From Casuarius casuarius (taxonomy: Eukaryota; Chordata; Aves; Casuariiformes; Casuariidae): a DNA stretch of 64,000 nt. The notes beneath the pieces are model-generated. The model was not told the origin of the DNA, searched no databases, and saw only the letters and a program-made list of their open reading frames with translations. This document shows, piece by piece, positions 23,995-38,100 of the stretch; positions within the stretch are counted from its first letter, which is position 1; each line of letters starts with the position of its first letter. The translations under genes and the position numbers were made by a program. The stretch spans positions 1,500,618 through 1,564,617 of the forward strand of contig PTFA01000005.1 in assembly GCA_003342895.1 (NCBI GenBank), given 5' to 3'.

Positions 23995-25230
23995 ACTTGC
24001 CCTAGAGTGTAAGAATATCTCAGAAAGGCATCTACTTGCAACTGAAAGGTATGAATTAACTGCTACCCCTGTTAGTTCATTCCAGTGGTTAGCCATTTTC
24101 ACTATCAAAAAGTCCTGTCTATTTCTATCTCTAATTTTTCTGGCCTCGGTTTCCAGATAATGATCTTTGTTTTGATTTTCTCTGCTGGAGTAAAGTGTTT
24201 TAATATCACTATTATTTCCTTTTATAGACATTAGAACTACATAGAATATTGTAATAACAGTATCAGCTAGATTGTAAAATACTTATTTGATTCCGAGTCA
24301 TTAATTCTCTTTTTATTTAGTCAAAGTCCTTCTGGCCCCAACATCACACATCACATTCCTCCATAACATTCCTATATCTTTTCAAAGTCATTCCTTTCAA
24401 AACAGTCTACAATTCCATATCATTGTAATTTATATTTCTAGTGTTCAGATGCACTTTGTGTAGATGAGTTCACATTAAGAGGCAATTTAAATTGCTCTAC
24501 ATGACTGTCCTCACCATTAGGCAACACTACGCTGTTTTCTTTATCATCTGCTGGTTCTGTTGACAGTCATTTTATACTTACTTCCAGATCACTGATAAAA
24601 TGATTATTAGCATGAAGTCTAGTGTCAAAATTTATGAAGCTCAAACAAACATTTCTGTTCAATTTTAACTGTAACTGGTAAATGCTGACAACTAATGCTC
24701 ACTTAAAGCACATTGTCTATACAATATTAGTATAATAATGGTAATTGGTCCTTTACAGAAGTCTAATTATATTTCAGCCAAATAGTTATTTTTATCATTC
24801 AAACAAGTTACTATTACTGAACTTGTGAGATAACCACGGAATGTTATCACTTTCGTTTGACATGACATAACTAATACAAACCAAGTTGACTGTTATTATT
24901 AAACTTCTATTCTTTAATTCTTTTCATAATCAAAATCCTTTATCGGCGTATCCATTATTTTACTCAGATTGTAACAGCTAATCATCCCATAACTACTTAA
25001 GTCATCCTGCTTGCTGTTCTGCAATACTTCTATAACTTTAGCATTTTCAAAACTTCTAGAATTTCACCAGAATTCCAATATTTATTAAACTTTCAAGGAG
25101 CCAAAATTCTCTTCAGCCAATTCCTTTAGAGTTCTTAGATACAAGAAATCTTGGCCTGCCATCCCTAACATATGTATAACATCTTCAACAGTTTCTTATA
25201 CTGTAAGTGAAGAGCTGCGGAATGCTGTAG
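23995..25230 (-). mobile_element. Long degraded CR1 LINE relic (ORF2 RT to C-terminus)
   Basis: Read on the minus strand this follows CR1 ORF2 over more than 1.2 kb. The C-terminal end (about 24,080-24,180) gives a decayed version of the usual tail, with segments KIRDRNRQDFLIVKMANHWN where CR1 has an NFFT-x-R-VVKHWN-x-L type stretch. Near 24,580-24,610 is the complement of the region before the RT loop ('gatcactgataaaatgattattagcatgaa'). At 24,840-25,170 the order 'atgttatcactttcgtttgacatgaca', 'ctttaattctttt', 'catccattattttactcag' and 'aattcctttagagttcttagatacaag' parallels the upstream RT domain. All frames carry many stops. It lies in the same orientation as ERC1. Confidence 0.75.
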
Positions 25231-26354
25231 TGCCTTTCTAAGAAAAGAAGCAAGAACATTTNTGTTCAATTCATGTATGATCCATGCTAATAATAAAGAA
25301 TGTCATAAAATATCAAAATGCTAATTTATGCATATTGCAAATACCTCAAAAGGCTTAATGAACTGAAGAAAAAAAGGAATAAGTGATCTTGCTAGACTCT
25401 GTTTTTTCAATAATTTTTATTACGCTGTTTTTTTACTACTAACGGAAAACAGCAACATTTTATAATTAAACAGGTTTATAATAATTAGAATGCTGGTATT
25501 AGAAAAATGACAGTCATACTGTCACCACAGCGAATATGAATGGTGTTCTCACTGAAACCAAAGACAAAATTCCCATTGACTTCATATAGTAACAGCTGTA
25601 TTAAGGGAAAGAATTCTCTCTGCCTTCCCTCTGCCTTCCAAATGGCTTTAAATTTTCATTAGGTATTACTGAAAAATAGATCAGCATTCCATTTATTTAA
25701 AAATACACATAATTCATACTTTAAAAAAACATTGTAAGGTTGCAAAATGAAATTTGCAAGGGTTAAGAAATGTAATCCTGACACTGTCTACTTGTGGGTA
25801 TGCTTTATAGTACCTTTTTTATTAGGTGAAAATATATAGGTTTGACAAAGGACCTATATGTCATTTCATCTTGAAAACCTTATTTTCCCATAATGGTAAG
25901 AGCACCTACAGTTGTTTAAAAAAATCATCATCAGATGAAGCAAAAATTAGCATTGGCAGATCCCTAATAATTTTCTAGCTAATCATCTGCAATGAAGTTT
26001 TAAACTGTGACATACAGAATGGCTTCGAGGGTAAAGTGAAAATGTGAGTTTAGATTTTCAGGTTTTCTTTAGAATGTATAATGCCCAATCCTGTTTTCAA
26101 ACACTCGAATGGGTAATATTTTGAAACTAACAAGATTTCAATGCACAAGAAAGCAGAAAAGCAAAAGAAAATATAATCTATACCTTTTTTTTTCTTGCTC
26201 AGGTGCCTTGTTTTTTTACTTATTGGTCTGAGAGGGGCAAAGGGAAGATAACGGTAACTAGGTAGAATAATTTGGAGAAACGAGAAATACCTCCTCTGCT
26301 CTCTCCATGTTATGGCTGCACGTAATAATTTTCTATTCAAATATAATAATATCA

Positions 26355-26870
26355 GATCCGTTTCAGTAAAGACATCCACCCTCGGTGCTTAGACCTGAGC
26401 GCTTGGCTGTGGAACAATAGCGAGGCTGCCAGAGGCGCAGGGAAAGCGCAGTAACACTAACTTCATTAGCTTTTTCCAGGTGCTATTTTTTAGGTTACAG
26501 CAAATACCAAGTGGACTTTTTTTTTTCCTTCTCCCCCTCTAGATGAGCGTGTCCTACGAAAGCTTTACCCTTGGTGTAATATGGTAACTACAGTTTACCG
26601 CAAACCATAGCAAGGGGATTAACGCTGCTAACTTTCATGTGGTTCCAGAGCCGTTACTACGCTCCTCGGAGAGCTCAACGCCTTTTTGTCTCGCTGCAAA
26701 GAGAACAGTGTGTTCAGAGGCGTATGAAAGCCCCTCTTCCCCATCGGGATGCTGACAGAGGCCAGCACACACTCACAGCGGAGGTCATGCTGAGGGGAGA
26801 AAAGCAATAACAACCTGACCGGAACAGACACCTTCTTCACAGAGAAGTCAGCCATTCACATTTGCTGTCG
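26355..26870. promoter_or_regulatory. CpG-dense intronic patch, possible regulatory element
   Basis: By eye there are about 20 CpG dinucleotides in roughly 500 bp, against very few in the surrounding kilobases. Clusters include GAGCGC...AGCGAGG...GGCGCAG...AGCGCAG at 26,398-26,450 and GCCGTTACTACGCTCCTCGG at 26,650-26,670. No promoter motif is convincing. It could be an unannotated alternative promoter, an enhancer, or simply a less mutated segment. Confidence 0.3.
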
Positions 26871-27404
26871 TGTACACCTCACTGCAAAAGATTTTGAAGT
26901 AGTTCATTTAAAAATAGAGCAGGGAGTCTGCTCTCGAAGCAGAAATAAAATACACATGCTAAATATAACCTGTTCCAGCCTATCACAAAACATGGCAAAG
27001 AGTAATAGCCCAAAAACTCTGGGAGAAAGTATGTTTCAGAACAAGAAGGCTACCATACTATACCAATTTTACAAGATTAAGGGTAATGGTAGCTTTTCAC
27101 TAATATGGCCAGTCAATATTATTTTCTTTAAATTAGCATTTAACAATTTTTTGATATCTTGAGTTGGCTACCTTATTGTAGACGTTTTCTTTTCCTTTTC
27201 CTCTAGCACAGACTGCTGAAAAAACAGTGAAAGAATACTATGTAAAGGAGAATCCTTAGTCTTTATTAAACTCTCCAGAGTGAGAAGTAATGTCCAAACA
27301 AAAGGAGTGGATGAAGAAATGACAGCTGAGAAGAGAGCCCACATTCTCAAAGAAAGGCTGGAGTGGGTAGCAGATGACTGAGGGACCCCAGACAGTGCCT
27401 TTCT

Positions 27405-27416
27405 CCCCCCCCCCCC
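27405..27416 (+). repeat. C homopolymer run (12 nt)
   Basis: Twelve C bases follow CTTTCT. On the ERC1 transcript strand this is a G12 run. It is a simple-sequence feature of uncertain exact length. Confidence 0.85.
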
Positions 27417-28234
27417 AAGAAGTACTTTATGACTAATGAACAGTTCAACCATCAGAAACAACATCAGACAATTTGCCTCCCTGAAGGACACAGAGAAAAG
27501 CTGTGTTTATATTAATTGACATCCTCTCTTTAATTTTCCATGCAGCTGAAGCACTAAGAATCCTCCTATGTCCTATGGAGTTCTCACAAGCATGAAGTAA
27601 CAGTCAAACCCAGCAAAATAAAATGAGCTGATCCAAATAACACGTGAGTGTACAATGCACACCCATGCATATATGGGACTTCAAACAAGCACAGCTGAGT
27701 AAGGCAGTAACTCTCTGTAACTCTAAACAGCATTTCCTTATAAAGTCTGAGAACTTCTTCAGAATCAGAATAGGTAAAGCAGAAGTGCCTGTGCTACTCA
27801 GTAATTTTGGGACAGGAGGGTGTGGGTAGAAAAGAAGGGGGTTTTTCAGTGCAATTTGGTTACAAAGCTTATTTGCACAGGGCTGCGCTGGCCTCACGGT
27901 GACTATTCATAAGAGATCCCCAGAAGAGCTGTAAAGTCTGCCTATAGCCCAGGTGCTATAATTGCTGTCTGTCAAAGCAGAACTGTTTTCTCAGCAAACA
28001 TTTCAGAATGCCCAATGCTAAGCTGATTAGTTTGGGGGCTTCTGGGGAGGAGTATGAGGATGATGATTGAGGGACAGAGTCAAACTGATGACTTGGAGAC
28101 AAAATTTTGATTTCATTAAAACACTCCAGGGAGTGTTTAATTTCTCACTTGAAAGAGAATTGCTGTCCTTTGCAGGCAAGTGAAGCAGGCAATAGGAAAG
28201 AATTGTGACCCATAACATCCAAGGTCCCAACATA

Positions 28235-28720
28235 AGAAGCGTGAATCAGTTCAAGACCCAAATGAGCTCAAAGGCAAAAAACCCGGCTTGGCTGCCCTTG
28301 AGCGTAGCGCTCAAACAACGTAACAGTTCCTGTCCTGCAGAGAAGACAACTCCCTGTCGGTGCCCTCTGCATTTGCTATTACGAAATCTCTTTCCTGTGG
28401 CATTCCTGAGACTTTCCTTGTGTATAATAGTGTCGAGAACCTCCAGCTTCACCCTAAACTTATTTTGAGCCCAGCTTGTTATGTGTTTGTAATGTGGAAA
28501 GACAGATCTGGTTCCCTCAGGTGCTGGCAGCAGCACTGACCACACAGAGCCTATTCAAACCACCTAATGAGATCATGTGCGGGGCTTTAAACAGGCTGAG
28601 CCTGTGCAGGTTCCAGACACCTGCGTATGTGAACTCCATAAAAAACACTTCTCGCACGAAGCCTCACGCAGAAATGTCAGGCCTGCGAGAGGGGGATCGT
28701 GGGCGGAGTTGGCACGAGGG
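28235..28720. promoter_or_regulatory. Second CpG-dense intronic patch
   Basis: About 16-17 CpGs in under 500 bp by eye, with local clusters GAGCGTAGCGCTC near 28,300-28,312 and CTCGCACGAAG...CACGCAG...GCGAGAGGGGGATCGTGGGCGG at 28,650-28,708. Short frames are open on both strands, as expected of GC-richer DNA, and no protein family is recognised. It sits about 1.4 kb from the CpG patch at 26.4-26.9 kb. Confidence 0.28.
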
Positions 28721-31700
28721 AAAAAGGAAGGAAATTAGGAGCACATAACTGAGCAAGACTTCAGCCATCGTTTGCAATTAAAGAAACTCTTTACAGACCC
28801 TTAAAGTGGCAGAAGGCATTAGTTGTGCATTTAGGCCGTGACTTACAACTTCCTACCTGCACAGCACGGCTAAGAAAGGCAACGCAGATGGAATTCATCT
28901 GCAACCATAGTAGCTTCTTACAGCCCTCCTTAGGAAGCACTTGGTGAAGCAAGTTTTTAATGGCTCTTCCTGTACATCATCTGCACTGCTGTGTTTTCCA
29001 TCAGAAATCCTTGCTCCTGAGCATCCCCAGTACCAAAGCAACTTCATTTGTACTGCTCAGGTTACATCAATGTCAATGCTTGCTTGACGTCCCATGGTTT
29101 TAGAGGTTTGGAACATTGCCATAAAAATTCACTCTGAGCGGAAATGTGGCAAATGAGGGCTCAACCTTTCCTCATTTCTCAAGCAGTTTCATACAAAAAT
29201 TTTTATAAATAACCTGCAAACATTTAAGTTTTTTCTTTTTTTGCTTTTCTCAAACCAGAAACATCTTCAATTATTATTGTATTTGACAAAGGTTAATTGT
29301 GGAGTCTCAAAGCACACATTAAATTTTTTAATTAAAAACAAACTTTTTGTTAAATCCAGGGTAGCATAGGTTCCTACTAGACTGCATCTCCTTATTTTAA
29401 TAATACTTCATACATCTAATGACTACAGAGGGCATGACCGTAGTTAATTACAAGGGTAGACCAAATGGTATGGAAAATAAGTGATAACATTTTATGACTA
29501 TTTAAAAAAATACTTAAGAGATAACTAAAACATTAACTGCTTAAACATTTAGTGCTTAAACATTGCAGTCATTTTGATAAAAATTCAAACAATGCAGTGA
29601 AAGATTTAACATTTTTTACTATTTTATTTCATCTCTCTATCATCATTGGTTTAACAGACAAAATTCTCAGCTTTCTTTCATTTTCTTTCCTTCCCAGTTG
29701 TGGTTATTTTGTTATCAATTCTTAAAAATTAATATAACATATGCAAAATGAACTGGATTAAAAAGTTTGGAAATTAATGCATAGAACAATTGTATACTAG
29801 CGCAAACTGTAGCAATGGGAAATTTCTCTTAATTTTCTGTTAACAAACTGTAAATAGCATGGTCAAACAATACATACAGAGAAAACGTCATACTCTAATA
29901 CCACTCTCTCATTGATCTCTTTTAGGTTTCTCATCATAGCTTATGCCGAAATGAAATCCTTGAGCCAGCAAATAAAAATTCATCCATGAAGTCTAATATT
30001 TCTCAGGCTGATGAGGAAAGCCAACCTAGACTTGCCAATTCTGTGCTAGTGCACTTGTAAATAGACTACTATGGAAAAAATGGTTACCTCCTCTATCATC
30101 TACCCTGAGAAATATCAGGCTAATATTATTATTAGACTTTTTCAAGCTAATGGTCAGTATACAGCACTCTGCAAATGCACCTGTGAAGCAGACATCATGC
30201 CAAAGGCTTTCAAAAAGCTCTCTGGCCCACTTAAAAATGCATTCACTTATTTTATCACTCTCAGCACTGCAATGCCTCAAATCAGGCACTAGCTCCACAA
30301 GTAGAATTCACCACCCAGAACTAGGTGCACAAGTTCCCTACGCAATGAATGGGGAAAGTCAGGCTCCTCAGGGTGGAATTAATGACAGGCAGCAAAATGG
30401 AGGAACACCTTAACTAATTGACAGGAGAGAGATGAAGGACTTGTTTCATTCCTGGCTTTAGGAACTAAAACTTTTGCCATGAGAGGATCTGTCTGTAAAA
30501 CCGTGATGCACAGCCTATAACTGCTCCTTAGGATATGCACCCAAAATACACATTTCTGTACAACTGACTGGATCACCTTCTTTTACAGCATGTATGGGAG
30601 AACAGAATGATAAGGGAGGAAAGACAGAGAAGTGACGACCCTATCTACAGCAATCTGTTTTTTTCTTTAAATAAACTGACAGGAACTGTGAAATTTAGTT
30701 GAAGTCCTTCATTAGTCTGAGACAATTTGAAACCACACTCTGAGACAGTTGCCTGAGTAACTGGACTACGATGTAGTCTACGATGGGACCCTTTTTTCAT
30801 TTCCTGTTCAGAAGGAGATCCCTAATGGCAATACTCAACCAGATTCCTCATTTCACATTAAGCTACTACAAATGGTATTTTACTTTTTATTAATTTGATG
30901 GTGCACATATGATCTTCATGTTCTTGCTGTACCAGGCAAACAGAATGTTCTCTTTATAAAGCATAGAAGATAGCTTTGCATTTAAGAATGGTAAAAGAAC
31001 AAGTGGATTCTGCAGAAATTCTACAAAGTCTCGTTTCACATCCAGGCAAAGGTGAAGTTTGAAAGTTAGGCCTCTGCACTCTGAAAAGAAATGCATCAGA
31101 TCTAAGGAATTGCCACAGGAAATCTTCTGTTCCTCAGGATTATTTTCTAGATTAAACTTTGTTTTACTGACTAATTTTAAAGGATTAAGCCTTCAACTTC
31201 CCCACTCTGCTTCAAACCATAGTGACCACAAATGCATAATAAGAGCTGTTCCACCCTGCTCCAGAAGGGTCACAAAAGGCCTCTAAAATAGCACATACGT
31301 GGGTTTGGAATGCTGTGATCTAGCAAACCTAGTACTGATAAAAGCTGCAGCCAATACTACTGAAAAAATGCAAGGCTGAATGGTAGTCAAGTTATCAGTC
31401 AGCCTAACTGACTAACAGGCTGATTTCCATTCTAGAATTTGTTTTCCTTCTGGCTATCTTACATACTCTGCCCTTTGAATCAAGGCCCACTCACACCAAT
31501 GAAAATGCATTACTTCTGATGCCTTTTATATAAAGTTCCATAATCAATCAAAAATACCAGGGTGTCATTATTTGCAGTTGCATAATTGGTGATAACACTA
31601 ACACGTCTACAATTTAAAGTCTACAACTGATGACTAAACTCGTATGGGATCTGAGCAGTCAGCTTCAACATAGCAATGGTCCAGCATGAAATACAGTAAC

Positions 31701-31944
31701 ATAGCAGAGAGGAAATGTTAGTCAGATCAAGAGCTCATATTACAGGCTAAGAAGCTACAGCATTCATGATCTGCACGTCTCTCAAAAGAAACAAAGAACG
31801 GACACATAACATGGCCCTGTACGGACACCCTTTGTCTAAATTACAGGTTAGTGCACAAAGAAAGACCCATATAAAAAAGGACCATATGAATGATCAAATT
31901 AATGTTTTATCATCTAAATGGATGAAAACCACCTAGATTTTTCT

Positions 31945-32060
31945 GTCTATTCCTATTTTAGTAAGGTCATGAAGTTCAATCCCATGTCATCACAGACAAC
32001 AGATAGTTATACCATATAATCAATTTTAAAGGCTATTCAATTCACTCTTCAACCCACTGT
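31945..32060 (-). mobile_element. Possible CR1 3' UTR fragment
   Basis: 'agtaaggtcatgaagttcaatcccatgtcatcacagacaacagatagttataccatataat' resembles the reverse complement of a CR1 3' UTR. In CR1 copies, 'ggtcatctagttcaatcccctgtcatcacag' type text recurs. It is short, diverged and lacks a defined end. Confidence 0.4.
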
Positions 32061-34314
32061 GGTGATCAGAACACTGTTCCAGAAATGCCACTGGTCTGAT
32101 GTCTCAGACAACAGAATTATATCTAGAACTAAATTGTGGCCCATAGCTTCAATGAGAAAAGATTTTCTGAAGCTTGATGCAAAAGATGGAGAGGTTTACA
32201 ATTCAGAAATACTCTCCTTTAGTTTCAGTTTACGATTAGGAAGGCTGTTTCTACTCAAAGTCACATTATACTGCTAGTTGTGGTAGCATCATATATAAAG
32301 AGAGGAACAGCAGGGAGGAAAATTTTTCGTATGAACTTCCTTGAATAATCTAGATTCATACAACAATAGAGAGGTAAAATTTCCCAGATAGTCCAGAAAT
32401 CTTAACTGGCCCGTAAATGACAATTCCTACATATGCTTGACAAGTTCCAGTGAAGATTACATAGCTCAAAATGCTGTATATAAGAATCTTAAATACTGCT
32501 TGCAGCACTGATAATTTTAAACATTAAAACTGAATAGATCCAGGATTGGGCCCCAGTCAATTCTGTAGCCCTTCTAGTATTATGTATGTAAATTATTNGC
32601 ATTTTCTTAAACTCAGCAGACAAATGGACACCTGTGATAATCTTTGCCACTCTAAAGCGGCTTCTTTTAAATACAGCTCACATTGCTTTTTTCCATACAA
32701 ATAAATGGTAGCAAGCAGGATATGATGGGGAAAGTTCACCCTACAAAAAAAGAGGTTGAGATGTCTCATTGCTGCAGCCACAAGACAATAAAAGAGATTG
32801 GTTGAGACTTTTATAAGTTCTGACGGCCAATTCCACTACTGCTGGCTGGCTCATAGGATTTAAATATCTCCATCTCAAGTTTTATAACTTGCCTCCCTAG
32901 GGAATTACTAAGCTTTTTTCCAGAGTCTGTTTAGAAGGGAAACCATTCACTTAGGAAAATACTGGACTAATGCCCTTACTCTGGGGGCTCTGGTTTTGGC
33001 TTTGCCTCCTGTATTCCCTATCAGACACAACAAGAGTGAACTTGATTGCTTTGAGTCAACAATCCTAATCCATACAGTTCAAACATCAGGATGCCAAGGA
33101 CCAGACTTCACTCACAAGCATTAACTATGTCAGGCTCTTATTTCCTGAAATTAATGGAAAAATCTGAGGTAAAGTAAGATAAAGTTACAAGAAGGAGGAA
33201 TGCAATCAATGATTATAGTTGTAGCAAACAGGAATCAGATGGATATTTCCACTGTCAGGAAACCTAAAGCAAACACCACTTTCAGGTTGGAAAGAATCAC
33301 TGTGTGATCAAACTGCTTAAATATTATCTGTAGCCGCTTCTGAAGAAGCTCCAAATCTGTTTCCTCCAATCAATTCTTGCTAAGTTTTTATTAATAGCCA
33401 GTGTAATTGAAGTGATCTCAACTCCAACTAACTACTTAATCTCACCCACTTTGACAGTTGATGATACACAGAAGCATTGTATAAAGAGGCATTCTTAAGA
33501 GAGACAGGATTAAAGCAATACAACAAAAAATCTGTCAATTTGTAATGATATTGCATACCTAACTCCAGAAGAAACAGAATTCTGCTGCTTGTCTTTTCAC
33601 ATAGAAAAACATGATTGCCTCAAACTTCTTCCTTGAACTACACCACTCATTCCAAATTCATTTTGGTTAAAGTTGTCTTCCTAACTTCAGCACCTCCAAG
33701 GGCTTACTCCACCTTTCCCAGGAACTCGGTCTCTTTCTATTTCTTAACTTCATATTATTTAGCATGAACTTTTCTTTCGCTGTCTGTTGCTGTGACTACT
33801 ATTCAGTTACTGCTCCTTTAAACAGTTTTATCTTTGCCCCCTTCACTAAATATTCTCTCATTGCCTATATCTCAGGTTCTTCTTCTCATTTGTTATATTC
33901 CCCTTTTAATCTTTTGAAATAACATAAGGTTTTATGATGATTTTTTTACATAATCTTTTAAAATCCCTCAGTGTTCTCCAGAATATTTTTTTTGTAACGG
34001 CAGCCTTTCAGATTTCACTGTTACTCTTCTTTCTTGGTTGCACTTTTTCTGTTCTGAAGCCATCCACCTTGCAGGATAAGGCGTATGCATACACCTGATT
34101 GTGTTACTTCGTAGCTTTGGACTGAAGCTTTAATGTTGGTTTTCATCTTTCTATGGGACCGTAACATCTATTTGCTGTTACTGTTGCTACTACTATCACA
34201 ATCCAAACATCTGATCTGGTATTTCTAACTTCTTGTTCCTAGTACATTCTGTGTTTTAGCTGCAGATTCTACTGCTATTAATTTACAAAATGTTAATGCA
34301 ACCCACATATGAGA

Positions 34315-35105
34315 ACATACGAACATAAGAAATGCTATGCTGGGGGAGACCAGCAGTTCATCTAGTGCACTGTTCTACCTCTGACAGTAGCAATGAGAAA
34401 TGCTGTTTACAGAGCACACTGTGGTTTACTTCCTCTGCCAATATCCAGAATTAAGGTTATTACAGGATACAACCCTGTCTAGTTTTTCTAGTATGCACTT
34501 GTGGATCTACTGTCCTTGAACCTGTCTAAACCTTTCTTGAACCTGCTGACAGTGTCTGTCTCTACAGTATTTCATGGCTGCAATTTCCAAAAGCTCTTGA
34601 CCTGCCGCACCACAAAGTGCTCTCTGTTACGTGCTTTAAACCAAACTTCAGACTCACTGAGAGATGCCCACTTCTACTGCTAGATTTGGTTAATGACAGT
34701 TCTGCAGTGAGCTTATCAACAGCCTCCATGAGCCTGTAAACATTCATCCTATTTCCCTCTCACCCAGCTTTTTTGTCTCAAAACTGAATAGTCACAGCCT
34801 CTGTGGTGTCTCCTCACAATGCAACTTCTCTACTCCCTTGATCATTTTAGTTGTCTTCTCTATACCTTCTCTTCACATTGCATCCTCCCTTCCATGTGGA
34901 GACCAGCAGTGTGACAATACTGAAAGTGAGGTTGCCCCAAGGTTTTATACAGCAGCAAAATGACACCCCTGTCTTGTTCTTGATAACCTTGCTTTTCTGT
35001 ATGGAAACCTATATTCTTGTTTTCTGAGCAGATCACTGGGATTCAGTTTGCAGATCAGCCATAGACCTGAGACATACTGGTAATGTCATTGAATCCCACT
35101 ATGTT
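34315..35105 (-). mobile_element. CR1-like LINE relic, 3' region
   Basis: The + strand opens with 'gaacatacgaacataagaaatgctatgctgggggagaccagcagttcatctagtgcactgttctacctctgacagtagc', the reverse complement of a well-known sauropsid CR1 3' UTR. It then follows the CR1 order through 'caaaactgaatagtcacagcct', 'ccttgatcattttagttgtcttctctatacc' and 'accagcagtgtgacaatactgaaagtgaggttgcc' into the distal ORF2 coding region. Frames are broken throughout. It has the same orientation as ERC1. Further similarity may run past 35,105 but could not be followed. Confidence 0.75.
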
Positions 35106-38100
35106 TATCCTTGATTTACCCACAAACAATACAGAGATAATGTGAACCTTCTCCATCTCAATAACTTAATTAATAGTTGAAAAATACTTTTAGGTAATTT
35201 TAATTGCTTTATTGAAAGAAGACAATTCCGTATCTCAATTTGCACTAACAGAATAAATTTCTGTTGCTTCTGGAAAGAGAAATCGCTGGAAAACAGCTCT
35301 TTCTTCTAACTGCTAGCTTCCTGAAGGCAGAAAACAACTTCATTTACTCTGTAATATCACTGAGATCTATGCAACCTTGGTTATATACCTAAGCAAAATA
35401 TAACAACTAGCTAAACACAATATAGAAAGCACTACAGGCTTCACTCATTCAGAAATATAAAGGACAAATAAGATAGTCACAAAGAATAAAAAACCTTAAG
35501 AATTAGGATTAAACTCAACCTGGAATTATTATAGCAAAGACAGAGGTAAAAAAGACTGAAGTCCTTGAAATGAGACACACATCTATCCTATAATTTAAAA
35601 AGTTCTCCTTTATCCATACAATCACCTTAATTTTCATTTGGTCAAGTTTAATAGCTGTATGCCTGACTGCATAAAAAGATCAGCTATAGAATCTAACAGC
35701 TAAAATAACATAGGTTAATCTGAAGTAGCTCTTTCTACTGACAACATCCTAATAAAACTTTGATGCATACCTCGCACATGGCCTTTTTTAGCCACTTCAT
35801 GCTACTGAACAATGGGAAATACAGCATGAAATGGAGGGTCATTGCACAGGAAAGCTCCTTTCAGCTGAAAATGTAAAAAGCTCATCTTCACCTCAGCCCT
35901 CCATTTACCAAACGCATACAGTCCCCTCAAGTAGCCCTGTCCTCCCACAAAAGTTTTCAACACCTGTGCAACAGTCAATGTCCAAGGTTATAAATTCCCT
36001 CCCCTGCAGCAAGAATACATTCTTTTTTCTTCAGCAAGTGGTTCATTACTACATTAGCAAGCACTGTTATACTGTCATAATTTCCCCTATAAATACATAA
36101 AAAAAATTGGTTGACATATTTATGTGGTCAAACACTAGCGTATATGCAGGTGAAGTCTAGTTGGAAGTAAAAGTGCACATTCATATTCTAAAGGTGGTTT
36201 TTAAAACTGTAGATAAATTTTCTGTTATGAATCTTGGCTCAAAAGTGGGCTTGCTTAACTTTTCAGGCGGGAGGAGAAAAAGATCAGTTTTTACGAAAAG
36301 GATTTGACTGCATTCATGGATATCATGGAATATGGACAAATGAAACAACTCTCACCATGCACCACGCTACAGAAAGAAAACTGCAGTGGATCAAGCAAGA
36401 TTTAGTTGAGCCAGTAGGAAAGAACAGGGGCACTTGCTCTCTGAAATGAAACTCCCTTGAAGCCGTGAGCCACAGTAGGGAAGTGCACTCAGTAAGTTTA
36501 CTTTCTATGCACTGTAAGTATTCAGCAAGGAAACATTATTCTTTCTTTAAAAGCTCCTTCACACAGCGCCTCTGCCACAAAATATACCAAAAATAACAGT
36601 GTAAAAAAAATTAGCTTCATTTCTAACATGATACAAAAGATAGAACAATCGCCTTTTAAGTCTCAACAGNATTCCTCATTTTGCCAAAAACCTTTTCATA
36701 CTTTTTTTTCCCCTACTTGCCATTCAGCCAAAAGCAACAGTGATTCTGGCTCTACACCATAACTATAATCAGNGATATCAAGAAACTTAATCACGATGGC
36801 AGCAATGTCAGTAAAGTCCTTGAAGAAGCCAAGGAAGTTTATGTACAGGCTTATTCAAAAGGAAATGTTCCCTATACTGAAGTGCTTCTCTTCAGCTCTA
36901 CTGTTACAGTCACACACAATTCCATGAAACACACTCTCACACTATCCACATACTTTCTGTGGACAAACAGCCACCTTGGCTTCTGAGGACAATCTTCCAG
37001 AGGGAAAGAAACATTCATTAAGTAACGGTAAAAAACTACAGCAGATTGGAATGGTTACTGGGCAGGATCAGCAATTCTGACCAACCATTCCTCATGAGTA
37101 TAGTTAACAAAAAAGGGAAAAAGGAAAATAAAAAGGGTGAGTGAAAAATTATTTTTGGGCAGATAATTACTTGGCATTTTCTAACCCATAATCAAGTTTA
37201 AAAACAGCACACTGGTTTCCTTGAGAGATGTCATGGGAAGCTTAATGCGAAGGGGCTGTGAAAGTCTGGCAGTATTCATCAATATAAACTCCTACCTAGA
37301 GCACTAAGAAATACTCTTAATCAAGAGACATCTCTTTTTCTACTTTTTTTTTATTATAATATATAGCTCTCCCAACTCCCAAGAGTTTGAAGACCTTACC
37401 TGTGTGCTATAAACCCCAAAATATTGAAAAGAGAACAAAGGATTAGATGGGAGCCAAAGCTGATTGCCTTTGTCTCCAAGTCCTGCACAGAAGGAATCTG
37501 GAGACAAATTCTGACTTTTCTACGCAGTGGCTCCAGTTTCCTGAGCGTGCTTCCCCACAGACCTTTGATAAGGAGAGAGGAAGGAGAAGACAAAGCTCGT
37601 ATGGATGATGTGACCAAGAGGACAGTGTCATTCTGAAGTCCACACAAGGAGTCATTTTCCTAGGGCAAACATTTCTATTGTGTTCTATGCATCAAAAAGG
37701 TTTATGTTTTAGGCATAAATAGCAGGCACAAACCATGAACGAGTGAAGAGTCATTAGTGCTGTTTTATTTCAAATTATATGTCCTTACTATTTAATTATG
37801 GAACAGGTGAGAAAGTTGTAATTCTGTTCAAATGAGAATGTTTGATCGTGGTGCTCTAAATCATTTGGGGAAAAATTTTGACAATACTGATTGATTAAAA
37901 AAAATCCTTTTCTGTGACAAATTCAGGAGTGTTATTTGATAACCTTTCATTCATTCTTTTAGAAGAAGATGATGATTAAAGAAATAGCATGCCCCAAAAC
38001 TATTAGCAACTCTACCCAACACCACTGTTGGTATTATTTGAGGGAGGCTCTTGAGAAAGAGTTGCAAGTGGACAGACTACTTTTGGGGATTCGTTATTGG

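Noticed and set aside
37400..37482. Possible 83-nt minus-strand exon (acceptor CTTCTGTGCAG, donor CACACAG then GTAAGG)
   Set aside because: Splice sites look good, but the translation is not protein-like, the length and phase would break ERC1, and a 46-kb intron is expected to contain such decoys.
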